Assembly (NCBI RefSeq): GCF_001540865.1
Contig: NC_033642.1
Coordinates: 1,211,450-1,275,449 of the forward strand
Direction of reading: 5' to 3'
DNA from: Ananas comosus
Taxonomy: Eukaryota > Streptophyta > Magnoliopsida > Poales > Bromeliaceae
Length of the DNA stretch: 64,000 nt
The notes beneath the pieces were generated by a model. That model saw nothing but the letters and a program-made list of their open reading frames with translations. It ran no database searches and had not been told where the DNA came from. How positions within the stretch are numbered: the first letter of the stretch is position 1; every line of letters starts with the position of its first letter. Position numbers and translations under genes: made by a program. Below, in pieces: positions 13,204-24,038 of the stretch.

Positions 13204-14546
13204 CTGTCTTGTCTTTGTCTGCCCTGTCACAATCCGCGCAGAGAGTAGCTGTGCTAGGGTACGGGAGCAGAGTAGGCAGCTTTGGTGAAAGTGAATTGGA
13301 GTTCGAATTCGAATTGCCCGTTGTACCCTGTCGGACCTCTCTACCGCTATGATTAGACTCCGAGCATCTCCGGCGATGGTCCGATCTAGCATTATCTTGG
13401 GAGCCATAGGGCCGCTCCTGGGAACGTCTGGTAGGAATCGAATTGAACCCCGTCAGCCGGATGAAGTAGTCTTGGGCTTCCGTTGTCTCCAACCCAAGAT
13501 GTTCATCCAGGCCTTCACTAAGCAAGATAGGATTCGCATTTTTCCATGATTCGATTTCGATTACAATCCTGAATCTTCGGTCTTCCACCATAAGATTAAG
13601 AATCTCTGGGATGGAGGAGATGTCCCGACAGCGGATGTTGGCCCGAAAGGAAGAGACATCCTCTCTCCTTTCGTTGAGAGGGTCAATCTCCCAAAGCTCA
13701 CTAAAACCACTAACTGCCGCTTTAACATCCTCTTCGTTCCAACACAGGATCGGCCAATGGCGAAGCCTAATCCATACCTTGTGGCGAATATGCCCTCTGT
13801 CAAGCTCGGCCGTCTCGGTCCAGTTGGAGAGCTTAAAATCCAAATCGTCGAATCTGAAGGGGCTTCTACTGATGGCCGATTCCCTGATGACTCAGTTGAG
13901 GAGGAAGACCGCCAGGAAAAGGGCATCAGCATTGGCCACCAAGTAATCTCTGTTGGATTCTCTAAATCTAGCCGTGAGGCCTTGTGGAAAAACTTGTTTA
14001 GCACTTCCAACAGGCGGGATGAGGACTTCTGCTAAGGCAACACACCCAGCCAGCGGGGGAAGTCCGGTTTGGGGCGGTCTAGAGAGGAGAAAAGCGCGAT
14101 GGCCTCTCTTAAAGCACCTAAAGTAGCGGCCTTTGAGCGAAGTGTTGAGAAGGTATTTGGGGGGATTAGACGGTAGGGTAGACAAGGTGTAGCGAACACG
14201 ACGGTAGGTGGGGGGAGTAAATATGGGGTGGGGTTTCAAGATAGTGTCCTTAAACGAGAACTCCTGTCTGACACGTGACTCGATATGTGAACCAGGGGGA
14301 GCCTTGGGAAAAGTATGGGGAGGGGAGAATTGAGGCACAGTAAAGTGAGGGTCGCGGAGACCAGCACGACGGGGGGGGAGAAAGGTGGGGGCCAAAGTGT
14401 CGGGAGGAAGATGGGTGGGGTACAACGCGTCGGAAGTAGGGAAGGTGAAGGTCAACCCGCCGGGAGAAAGTGCGATGGGGAGATAGGCGGCGCAGAGGGC
14501 GGAGAGGGGAGCGTGCTGCGAGGCGAGTAAAGAAGCACGGAGCCAT
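12959..14546 (-). pseudogene. LINE ORF1 (gag-like, DUF4283 and zinc knuckle), frameshifted
   Basis: Three overlapping frames make one degraded ORF1. 14250-14546 gives a basic, proline-rich N-terminus. 13892-14455 holds a damaged CCHC zinc knuckle (CFKRGHRAFL). 12959-13843 carries a DUF4283-like block (HKVWIRLRHWPILCWNEED, LNERREDVSSFRANIRC). Frame changes near 14250-14300 and 13850-13900, plus the assembly repeat at 12877-13203, break it. ORF1 proteins of this class bind the element RNA. Assignment is by motif order and position upstream of the endonuclease. Confidence 0.75.
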
Positions 14547-14947
14547 TCTTTTTTTTCGATTTTTTATGTAATTAATTAGTCATACGGTTTTCAGAATCAT
14601 TATCCAAATAAAAAGAAAATAGTAAAGCGTGAATATAAACTAAAAATCTGTTGAACTACATCACAAGCGGGGTGCAACTAGTGCGCAGGACGATGCGGTG
14701 CACAAAGGAGCGTGCAACAATTTCTGGGCTATAGGAGGTAAGGATGACGATGGGCTCACGTCGAGCAAAATTTGTTTCTTTTTTAAAGATTTGGGCCTTC
14801 GCGAGGTGTTAGCAGTCCAATGGCTCCAAGGCCGTAATATGGTTCGCACGAGCTAGCTTTGTCGGACTAGTGCTTCTTCTATTAAAGCTAAAGCAGGTCA
14901 TGATGTGGTACTCATCTAGGAGCTTCATTAGCCTCCCACCATCTTAT

Positions 14948-14955
14948 TATATAAA
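14948..14955 (+). promoter_or_regulatory. TATA box of DIR1-like copy A
   Basis: TATATAAA lies about 80 bp upstream of the DIR1-like coding sequence. The same region in copy B (about 18402-18414) keeps a longer TATATATATATAAA run. The promoter core therefore survives in both copies although both coding sequences are damaged. Confidence 0.5.
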
Positions 14956-15027
14956 ATTAACATGCATAACCGGTAAAGCTATGCATATCATGCGGTACAT
15001 AGAGAAAGTGTAGAGTAAGCCACTGAT

Positions 15028-15480
15028 TCTCTCTACTTGCTTGCATTGCTAGTAATTGCGAGTCTCATCGTGCTGGTCCGGAGGGTCGAAGGAGCTGGAG
15101 AATGTAGGAAAGTTTCAGCAGATAAAATGGCTCCAAGGCTGGCACCGTGCCTGGCGGCGGCGCGAGATCTACGAGCACCTGTTTCGCCGAGCTGCTGCGC
15201 TGTAGTGCACAGGCTCGGGCGATCTCCGCGTTGCCTCTGTGCTGTCATGCTGTCTAACACGGCTAAGAGCACCGGAATCAAGCCGCAGGTGGCAATGACC
15301 ATACCCAAGCGCTGCAACCTCGCCGATTGCCCCGTGGGCTACAAATGCGGAGGTGGGTACTTTTCTTCCCATCATGAATGTTTGGTTCGGCAATATAAGA
15401 TTTCATTGCAACAAAGTTTTTCCGCCGAGTTGAACTTGGTCTACTTTCTGTCCCACATTGCAGGTTATACTTTACCTTGA
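15028..15480 (+). pseudogene. DIR1-like lipid transfer protein gene, copy A, start codon deleted
   Basis: Encodes a DIR1-type (LTP2-like) protein: hydrophobic signal segment (LLALLVIASLIVLV), then the eight-cysteine pattern with GEC, LAPC, SPSCC, RCLC, KRC and ADC, and the family tail GYKCGGYTLP-stop. Exon 1 runs to 15352 and exon 2 is 15464-15480, with GT...AG between. Compared with copy B, 13 bases (AGCAACAATGAGG) that include the ATG are missing at about 15027/15028, and no in-frame ATG remains before an upstream TAA. Every cysteine is kept, so the loss is probably recent. Family members are secreted lipid carriers; DIR1 itself carries a systemic-immunity signal. Translation from a non-ATG codon or a sequence error are alternatives. 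Confidence 0.82.
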
Positions 15481-15680
15481 AGAGTAGAGAGGTGAGGAAT
15501 AAGCAACGTTGGCAACTCGCTGGATACAGAATATGATGTGCGGTTTATAGATCCTTTAGTGCATGAAAAAAATAAGAGCGTCTTACCGTGTTCCTATGGA
15601 TGGGTCATATATAACTACTTTGTTTTGATCCATTTGGTAACCATGGAAACTGCTTCTGAAACTTTTGTATTGAGCTAATG

Positions 15681-17238
15681 AACACAACCATGCGCTACGG
15701 AAACAAGCACGACGTCATGTTGTCATATGACGTGCCACTAAAGAAAAGAAAGCTACTAAACACCTTCATAACATCAGCAATTCTTTTGTAGTCATCAAAG
15801 TCCAAAACAAATATCTGCATTTATTTTCCAATACTAGTTGCAACACAATTGTCTGCTGGAATAAAAGTAACATACAAAACAATAAAAGGGTCTTATAGCC
15901 TCGCTTCAATAATTTGGAGGCAAAGACCAAACACAACCTACTACATTGAGACAATCTAAGAGCGGTCTACAGTTTTCATAGAGTAGAGACAGTTCATGTT
16001 AAGTCATTATCCTAAAACATAACAGAAAGAATATATGGTAGATGGTTCCTCTAGGTTGATATCTAAAACATGAAAGAAGAAGAAACTATTGCTGCAGGTT
16101 GGATGACTTGAGAGCAAAGCAGCTTTACCAAAGCACCTCCTCATGCAGCTGTCAATAGTAACCTAGAAGAAAAAAGACTAAAGTAGCTGTTAAGGAATTG
16201 AAGTACACAAAAATTGAAAAAGGCAAACGTCTGGTCCACCAGCAAAGGTCCAAGGTAGAAAATGTTGGCTTAAATTAATGGGCTAGCATCTTGCCCTGTG
16301 GCGGGAAGCCATGTGTGGACCGAGTCATGTTCGACATGACGTCAGGCTAGGTTGGCCCAAGTCATGTTCGAAGTGGCGTGAGGCCGGTTGGGCCGAATCA
16401 CAATCGAGACTCGTGGGCGCTGTATTTGTATGATTTAAGTGAATTGGTTGCATATTTCCAACAGCTCGAGCTTTTGAGATTAATGGTTAGTGCCAACAAT
16501 CTGACAGAAAATGTTCAAATATCTGGTGAGGTCAGAAGAGAACATGGGAGTAGTAGTCTATAATCACCACCATCAAGAGCTTAGTCTAATAGCAATTTGT
16601 GAAGCAACTGTTTTCTCTAGAAGCTTGAGAGAGCATCATCTTCTAAGCAGTTCGTAGTTCTTTTATCAATGGAAGGTCACAGTTCTTTTATTAATGGAAG
16701 GTTACTATCAGTGTGCTAGTAGTTCAAGTTTGCATACCAATTCCTTCTTTACTAAAATGAGGGTCATTCTAATTACTAACCGTATAACAAATAATCCAAT
16801 TATAACTACTAACTGTGGACCCTGAAAATGTACGTGAGACACTATAAATAAGAAAATAATTTTCGGTAAAAAACTGCACAAAGTTGTAATCACTCTCAAG
16901 TACATGTAAGAGAACAATTATGCATCCAAAGAAAATGGCATCACGACAAATGACTAGAATAATTACTACCGCTATACAAGAAAACTAACACTAAAAATGA
17001 CAATATTGTCTCCTGAGAGCGAGTATGCCATTATCTAGAAAAATAACAACAATCATTCTAAGGTGAGAGTATCCTGAACGACAGGCTCCCAAACATCCAA
17101 GCCTCGGTGGACAGTAGAGTAATGCGGGCAGAGCTTCTAGATCTCCAACATAAGCAAAAGTGCCTCAAAGGACTTACACTTCTATCTACTCTTTAGTGGT
17201 CGATCTGGATTGAGCGGAACAACATAATCTTCCGAGAC
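15681..17238. other. Spacer between duplication copies
   Basis: AT-rich sequence with no coding signal I can support. It contains the solo LTR at 16263-16506. The short open frames here have no family resemblance. It separates the end of copy A from the start of copy B. Confidence 0.6.
16263..16506. mobile_element. Short solo LTR (TGTTGG...TGACA family), TSD GAAAA
   Basis: The element begins TGTTGGCTTAAAT and ends CAATCTGACA, and is flanked by a perfect 5-bp GAAAA duplication (16258-16262 and 16507-16511). Its interior contains GTCATGTTCGA and GGCGTGAGGC blocks shared with copies at 28936, 37915, 47546 and 53156. TG...CA ends with a 5-bp TSD indicate a solo LTR, probably of a small (TRIM-like) retrotransposon. 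Confidence 0.8.
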
Positions 17239-17753
17239 AATTGTTCATATCCATGCACACCTGCTAGACAACAGGTGATTTTTTTTCGACATTTCACATC
17301 ATGAGCAGATGCCATCTACTAATCTACTTGCTTAGCATACTATCAGCCGGTATCTCATATTTTAACCAGGTGGAATATGATCCTACTCAACAAGCTCAAG
17401 CCTTTAAACTATGCTCAAATTATGAAATACTAAAGTTTAAAATGACGCAGATGAAATCTGTTCAGCAACAACACAAAAAAAAAAAGAAAGATAAGTAAAC
17501 CTCATTTAACTTGATGAGAGAAAAAGCTTGACTAGTTTGCTCATTGAACTAGCAAAAAACTAGTCAAGCTTAAAGATCTACTCCAAATCTTAAGTGCTAT
17601 TATGATCTTTCGGAGGAATGATAAGTATCATTTTAACGCGCGAGCAATTGTAATGCCTTTACACGAAATTGAGAAGAAACTCAAAAAAATTCGTGCAAAA
17701 AAAATAAAAATAAAATAAAAGATTGATGATAGAGAGAGGGATCGAGGGGGATC

Positions 17754-17818
17754 CTCTTCTTCTCGACTTCTTACGCGGATTTCTTCTTCTTGGGCGCGAA
17801 ATCTTTCTCATTCAATAT
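17754..17818 (-). pseudogene. Dead copy of PAS1 exon 1
   Basis: This aligns base for base with PAS1 exon 1 (7114-7178) and still encodes DFAPKKKKS. The start codon reads ATA instead of ATG (17816-17818), an in-frame TAA appears after KKKKSA, and the splice donor GT has become GA. No other PAS1 exons follow. It is a fragment carried along with the segmental duplication. Confidence 0.88.
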
Positions 17819-18473
17819 GGCGATTGTTCCTCTCTATCTCTCTCTCTCTCTCTCTCTCAAATTCCTAGCATTCAATGGCGTTTTCTTTTTAGAGTGTGCG
17901 AATTATCCCCTGATTCTAGACAGGACGAGCAGCTGCAACGGCAACAGCAATTCCTATAGGTCGCAAGGGTGCTTAAATTTTACTATGCAACTTCTATTCT
18001 AGTCAAAATAACGGGAGTGGAAATATACTTGCTGGATAATTAGCCGGCTCACAAATCACAATCACAGGCCGGCAAAGCCTCCGCGAGGTAGCTAGCTAGG
18101 TCTGTTGAACTACATCACAAGCGGGGTGCAACTAGTGCCCAGGACGATGTGGTGCACAAAAGAGCGTGCAACAATTTCTGGGTTATAGGTGGTAAGGATG
18201 ACGTTGGGCTCACGTCGAGCAAAATTTGTTCCTTTTTTAAAATCATTTGGGCCTCTGCGAGGTGTTAGCGTTCCAATGGCTCCAAGGCCGGAATATGGTC
18301 CGCACGAGCTAGCTTTGTCAGACTAGTGCTTCCTCCATTAAGGCTAAAACAAGTCATTATGCGGCACTCAACTAGGAGTTTCGTTAGCCTTCCACCACCT
18401 TATATATATATAAATTAACATGCATATCATGTGGTACATAGAGCGAGTGTAGAGTAAGCCACTGATAGCAACA

Positions 18474-18919
18474 ATGAGGTCTCTCTACTTACTTGCATTG
18501 TTAGTAATTGCGAGTATCATCGTGCTGGTCTGAAGGGTCGAGGGAGCCGGAGAATGCGGGAAAGTTTCAGCGGATAAAATGGCTCCGAGCCTGGCAGCGA
18601 GGCAAGATCTGCGAGCACCTGTTTCGCCGAGCTGCTGCGCTGTAGTGCACAGGCTCGGGCGGTCTCCGCGCTGCCTCTGTGCTGTTATGCTGTCTAACAC
18701 AGCTAAGAGCGTCGGAATCAAGCCGCAGGTGGCAATGACCATACCCAAGCACTGCAACCTCGCCGATCGCCCCGTCGGCTACAAATGCGGAGGTGGGTAC
18801 TTTTCTTCCCATCATGAATGTTTGGTTCGGCAGCATTAGGTTTCATTGCAACAAAGTTTTACCTCGAGGTGAACTTGGTCTTCTTTTCGTCCCACATTGC
18901 AGGTTATACTTTACCTTGA
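18474..18919 (+). pseudogene. DIR1-like lipid transfer protein gene, copy B, nonsense and cysteine loss
   Basis: This copy keeps the ATG (18474) and signal segment MRSLYLLALLVIASIIVLV but hits TGA at 18531-18533, where copy A has CGG. Further on it lacks the stretch containing the second LTP cysteine (copy A LAPC), leaving MAPSLAARQDLRAP. The cysteine that copy A has in CNLADC is replaced, giving CNLADR. Exon 1 ends at 18792 and exon 2 is 18903-18919, ending in the family tail YTLP-stop, so the splice sites survive. It cannot make a full LTP as read. Confidence 0.85.
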
Positions 18920-19118
18920 AGAGCATAGAGGTGATGAAAAGCAGCGCTGGCAACCTGATGGATACGGAATATGATGTGCCCTGTATAGATCCTTTAGCAC
19001 ATGAATAAATAAGAGCGTCTTACCGTGTTACTATAGATGTGTCATATATGGCGACTTTGTTTTGATCCATTTGGTGATCGTGGAAACTACTTCTGAAACT
19101 TTTGTATCGAGTTAATGA

Positions 19119-20002
19119 AACTTATCTTTAAAAACACTATACTAGAGGATTTGTATGAAATTTTTCCTAACAAATGGGCCAAAAGCGAACAAATGGGTGG
19201 TTCAGGTAAAACCCAAAAAAGGCAAAAAAAAAAAAAAACACTTTATTAGGAAACCTGTGACCCACGGCAACATGTTAATTTTATCTACAACCAATAATTC
19301 GTTCGAAGAGTCTTAATTCATTGTTATCTGTTAGTTTTATCTCCATTCAAAAATAATATATATTTTTTTTCTAAACTTAAAAAAAATAAAAAAAGAAAAG
19401 GTTATAATCTCTGGATAGAGATAAAATTGACCGGTGACGACGAATTAGGGTGTCTTAGAAAAGTGTCAAATGAGAGCTCCCCACTAAAGTTATTGTCCAT
19501 AAAAAAGCAAATCGGAGAAAAAAAAAGGTTAAGTCTATAAATTTAGCTCCCCGTAAATATAAATATACTCCTACAAAGTTAATTTTTTATATTTATTTTT
19601 ATAAAAGTCCAGTAATATTTATATTTGTTCCTTTGGTTTGTTAATGTTGGAGCGACGTTTATATTTTAACAGAATATAAGTAATGACATTTTTTTTCTAT
19701 CACAAATATATTCTTCCAAAAGCCCTAATTATTGGAATTATGCAAAAATATTTTCTCAAAAATTTTCAATAGTATCTTTTTTTTCTACCATCACAAATAA
19801 TATAAAAATGGTAAAATGGTCAATTTACTTCATACAATATATTTTTCTAATAGATCCTAACAATAAAGGTCTATTTGAAAATGTTAGAACTTTTATAGAA
19901 ATAAATATGAAAAATTATACTTTGGAGGAATATATCTACTGTTTGATAGAGAGTTGTATGCAATTAATCTAAAAAAAGCAAAACAAAAATAAAAAGAAGA
20001 AA
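19119..20002. other. Intergenic, AT-rich
   Basis: No gene seen. It holds poly-A and poly-T stretches and one clear inverted repeat (19561-19936, listed separately). Confidence 0.6.
19561..19936. repeat. Long inverted repeat, MITE-like
   Basis: The arms 19561-19608 and 19889-19936 are imperfect reverse complements. The left arm reads ATACTCCTACAAAGTTAATT and the right arm read backwards reads ATTCCTCCAAAGTATAATTT. The AT-rich spacer has no open frame. I could not fix a target-site duplication, so the superfamily is open. Confidence 0.6.
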
Positions 20003-20633
20003 GGCTAAATTACATAAAACCTTCTGTCAAAATTTGATTTTTCACTCCCCCCATTATTTAAAAATCTACACTTTGCCTCCTTGTAAAATAAAAAATGTTC
20101 ACAGAAGGGTACGGTGTGAACTGTGATGACAAAATGACTATTTTGCCCCTCATCATTTTTGTCTCCTCTCTCACCTTGCTCATCCGCTGCCTCAATCGGC
20201 CGTGGTTCTTGCCTCGATCGGCCGCGGTTTCTCTCAATTTTCTTCTCCACCTGCTCCCCTTCTCCTCCTGCACCCTCGTCGTCCCTCCATTTCGGCGACG
20301 GTAGGAAGAAAATCGAAGTGGGCGTGAGTGTAGAGGTGGGTAAGGGCAAGAGGAAGGCGAGGCGACGGAGGAGGGCGAGGGGGTGTTTGTGGGCGCGGAC
20401 GGACATGTGGGTTAGGTCGAGGAAGTGGAGGAGGGCGAAGCAACAGTAGAGAGAACAGAGGGTATTTTTGATATAAAAAAATATTTTATAATAGAATCTT
20501 AACGGATCACTAATGGTAGGTGGTAAAGTGAATATGTTTCATTTTACAAAAGAGTAAAATGCAGATTTTTAAATACAAATAAAGAAAAATAAAAAAATCA
20601 GAATTTAACAAAAAGATTTTCTGTAATTTAGCC
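20003..20633. mobile_element. Mutator-like non-autonomous element with GC-rich interior
   Basis: Terminal inverted repeats of about 40 bp start GGCTAAATTACATAAAACCT on the left and GGCTAAATTACAGAAAATCT on the reversed right. Flanks are AAGAAGAAA (19994-20002) and ACGAAGAAA (20634-20642), a 9-bp duplication with one mismatch, as expected for Mutator-like elements. The middle (about 20155-20450) is much richer in G and C than the ends and is open in several frames. It may be captured host sequence (Pack-MULE style), but I cannot name a source gene. Confidence 0.75.
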
Positions 20634-20855
20634 ACGAAGAAAAGATGAAATTGGAAACAAATTTCTCCTGTGAGAGAGAAGAATCTCTCTCTCTCTCTGT
20701 GGAATCTTCCTCTACAAATTCCCCCCTCTCTCTCTCTCTCTCTTCTCCTATTTATTACCCATCTCCACTCTTCTCAAATCAATTTAAAGAGGAGAAAAAA
20801 CCAAAACCAAAAAAAAAAAAAAAAATCACACACACATACACACACATACACACAC

Positions 20856-23800
20856 ATGTCTACCTTATCAAACAATCACACACCTGAGAGGTAATTTTTG
20901 GCTTCTGATTCTTTTTTTTTCTTTTTTTTTCTCCATTTATTTTGATGGTCCACATCTTTTTTTTTTTTTCTTTTTTCTTGTGGGATATTTGATGCTATTC
21001 TTTTGGAAATGAGGAGACAAAATTAACTGATCTAATTTCGATCGATATACGGATCAGATTTATTGAATTTGGTTCGATTAATCGAACAACAATTGTTTGT
21101 TTATGTGGTTTTACGGCGTATTCGAATTTTGGGCCGTGATTTTTTAATTGCCTTTTTTTCCCCCTTTTTTTGGGGGTCTATTTAATCTATTTGATGCGTT
21201 TGGTGAAATTCGTTGATGAATCCGTCAGAGGATTAGGTTGTAATAGTGATTTTGATTTTTTCCTTTTTTTTGAGGGATCTATCTAATCTATTTGATGTGA
21301 TAAAGTACTTTTCTCCTTTGATTATTAGAGAGTAATAATTTGGGATCAATTTTTGGTCCAAATGCATGCAATTTTACTAGACTTTAGATGAGGAGTTTTA
21401 TATATATATATAGATTAAGATGAGAATTTACTTCTTAAGGAACCAATATTTGCAGAAATTAATCCCCGGATCCTTCTAAATTGTAATCTGAAGACCTTTT
21501 TTTCTTTTTATTCATAATTTGATCTTCAAATTCTTCGAAATTGAAGTAATTTATAACAATTGTCGAATTTAAATTCATAGACAGACCATCATTTGGATTA
21601 AATTTCTATGCTTTTTGAATTCTCGAGTTTGATTTTTATTCGTGATTTGGTGGGATAGCGTATTTTGCATACGACTCCGAATAAAATGACTAGAGGATCA
21701 AATTTAGATCAAAAACTACTGCAGTTCCAGTAAATTAAAGAGATATATCGAATGAGATAATTATGCATTGAAACAGAGGCCTAAAAGTATTGCCCTAGTA
21801 ATTTAGGTTTAATCTATGTATTGTGATCGTCGTTAACTAGTCGGCGAGAAACTAGTTTATGCAATACATCGACTCGCGTCGTGTAAATCACATTATCACA
21901 AAGTTCTCCTGTGTTTGGATTCTTTGGAACACTTGTTTTTCCCTTATAAGGCATCTGAATGGTGTATTACAGTGCGAGTCAGGAACCTGTTGTTGGAAAT
22001 AGATGTTTTTTTTTTCAGCAATAGAACAGCAGATGTTCGCAATTATGCCTGCATCGTGTAATTCATTCCCGGGTAGTTTAGTGCTCAGGATTCTGTAGCG
22101 GTGCTTCAGTAAGCATAATCGTTCTAGAAAGGGTGAAAGTGTTTCGCGAGTATAACTAATTGTAGCAATATGAAGTTTTTGCTATGCTTTTACATGTTGA
22201 ATCGAGTATGATAGTTACTAGAATTGTTTTGTGATCAGATTTGAGTCGTTCGTTTCCGTTCTACCTTAAGAAAGCACTTACTGGTTTCTGGAATTTATCT
22301 CAGCTCTCTCGCTAAACTCGCTCCGCTTGAGGCGGTGTTATTTGATATCGATGGAACCTTATGTGATTCGGACCCTCTTCATTACCTGGCGTTCCGCGAA
22401 TTGCTTTTAGAGGTACCAACACCTTTTCCGTTCTAATTTATGCGGCAAATTATTATCTTGACCAAAGATTTGAGATATCTTTGATTAATTGCAGATTGGG
22501 TACAATAATGGCAACCCGATCGATGAAGAGTTCTTTATTAAGAACATTGCTGGAAGAAGCGACACGGATGCGGCTCGCAACTTGTTTCCCGACTGGGATC
22601 GTGAGAAGGCCATGAAATTCCTCGATGACAAGGAAGCCCTTTATCGGAAGTATGTCGCCGCTCTTCTTTAACTATCTAATGTGCTTTTCCAAGTTAGTGA
22701 TGTAAAAATATACATAAAAATATGTCGAAAACCCTTCAAGTATAGGCCCCTTGGACACAACCTCAACTTTTGATTTTTTTTGGGGGGAATCTTATTAAAT
22801 TCGTCAGTTCCATCAAATTTAATAGCTTTAATCGCTTTCTACGACAGAAACTAGAAAATTAACGGTTAATAGCCAATAGAGTCATTAGATTTAACAAAAT
22901 TTCACTGTTGAGATTTTACCGAAAAGATATCGAGCTTTTGGCCTGGATATGTTTATATTCTCTTTACAGATTTTGTTTGGTGCAAAACCTGAACTTAACG
23001 AAAAACTGCTTTTCAGATTTTGGACAAGATTTTGCTGCGCATTTTCTGAATGCCTCTTTTGGAAAAACAAAAGCAGCGCAACCAATTCCTTATTATTTTC
23101 AGAAACATTTTTCAATTCTCAAACCGAAAATTGCATTTATTTTTCTTTTCTGCGACTTTTTTTTTCTCAAATTAAGATGTGTTCTGTACAAGTTTTGGAC
23201 TGAATATGTGAATTTTGAATTCGTAGGTTGGCGCCTAAACAGCTGGTGGCGGTAAATGGTCTCAACAAGATATGCAAATGGGTCAGCGACCGAGGCCTGA
23301 AGCGCGCGGCGGTGACTAACGCTCCGAGGGCTAACGCCGAGCTCATGATCTCGATCCTCGGTCTCACCGACTTCTTCCAGGCCGTAGTAATCGGAAGCGA
23401 ATGCGAGCGCGCGAAACCGGCCCCTGATCCTTACCTAAAGGCCCTGAAGGAACTCGATGCTTCCCCTCAACACGCCTTTGTCTTTGAGGTTTGTTTGCTT
23501 CTTCCGACAGCAGTTAAAATGCTACCATAAAAACGTACAGAACCTATCTGATCTACGGACCAATTTTTTAATTTGTTTGATTTGAGTCAGTTAACAGTAT
23601 TTTGACTTTAAAATTTAAACTAATTTCTTACTTTAATGAATTTATCGTTGCGAGAGTTGCATAAAATATACTAACTAATCCTATAACGATAAACGACGCA
23701 TTCAAATTTTGAAATCAAAGTCCCGCTGACCGGCGCAAATCAAACAACGTACATATTTACCTTAAAATGATCTAGTTGTTCAAATTTTCTTAAAAAGATC

Positions 23801-24038
23801 TACAAATTTCAAGTTTTAACATTTCAATCTCATTTTTCATTGCTGTTATCAGGATTCGCCGTCGGGAATAAAAGCCGGTGTCGCCGCGGGGATGCCGGTG
23901 ATTGGCTTGGCGACGAGGAACCCAGAAAAATCATTACTTGAAGCAGGAGCAGTGTTCCTTATAAAAGATTATGAGGATCCAAAGCTTTGGATGGCTCTTG
24001 AAGAGCTTGAGAGAGTGGAAGCTAAGTTGAAGGAGTAG
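20856..24038 (+). CDS. SGPP: HAD-family phosphatase, SGPP-like, copy 1
   Basis: A haloacid dehalogenase-type phosphatase of 248 residues, closest in pattern to Arabidopsis SGPP, a broad sugar-phosphate and glycerol-3-phosphate phosphatase. Exons: 20856-20890, 22304-22412, 22495-22649, 23227-23488, 23853-24038 (747 nt, in frame). Catalytic motifs: I, LFDIDGTLCDSD with Asp26 and Asp28; II, AAVTNAP; III, the lysine in CERAKPAPDPY; IV, FEDSPSGIKAG. The helical C1 cap lies between motifs I and II (IDEEFFIKNIAGR, DDKEALYRK). Exon 1 encodes only 12 residues (MSTLSNNHTPES); this start is chosen because its AG/C junction is in phase with exon 2. The leader is CT- and CA-rich. No targeting peptide is evident, so it is probably cytosolic. 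A paralogue lies 3 kb downstream. Confidence 0.93.

Larger units (their letters stand above)
8623..14577 (-). mobile_element. LINE (L1-type non-LTR retrotransposon), minus orientation, nearly full length, defective
   Basis: The element runs right to left: ORF1 remnant, APE-type endonuclease, reverse transcriptase, C-terminal zinc-binding region, then an A tail seen as a T run at 8625-8632. The 8-bp string AGTCATAC occurs just outside both ends (8615-8622 and 14578-14585) and is the best target-site duplication, perhaps a few bases longer with a mismatch. ORF1 has frameshifts and the endonuclease and RT frames are separated by stops, so it is not autonomous as read. The RT frame is still open for 595 codons, which suggests a fairly recent insertion. 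It splits segmental duplication copy A. Confidence 0.9.
14647..15680. repeat. Segmental duplication copy A, right part
   Basis: From TCTGTTGAACTACATCACAA onward this matches 18103-19118 in direct orientation, carrying a DIR1-like gene with its promoter and 3' region. In copy B the two parts of the duplication abut directly, while in copy A they are separated by about 6.6 kb (8040-14646) that includes the LINE. Similarity ends just after the shared CTTTTGTAT(T/C)GAG(C/T)TAATGAA string. Confidence 0.9.
17239..19118. repeat. Segmental duplication copy B
   Basis: Direct duplicate of 6648-8039 plus 14647-15680. Compared with A it lacks about 600 bp of PAS1 leader, lacks everything from 8040 to 14646, and has about 45 extra bases near 17625-17670. 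The joint at about 18100 (GCTAGCTAGG then TCTGTTGAAC) shows no LINE scar. Both genes that it carries are broken. Confidence 0.9.

Noticed and set aside
20159..20449. Open frames on both strands in GC-rich sequence
   Set aside because: They are inside a non-autonomous Mutator-like element and show no recognisable domain; reported only as possible captured sequence.
20645..20894. Two overlapping open frames full of Ser-Leu and Thr-His repeats
   Set aside because: They translate CT and CA microsatellites of the HAD phosphatase leader in wrong frames.
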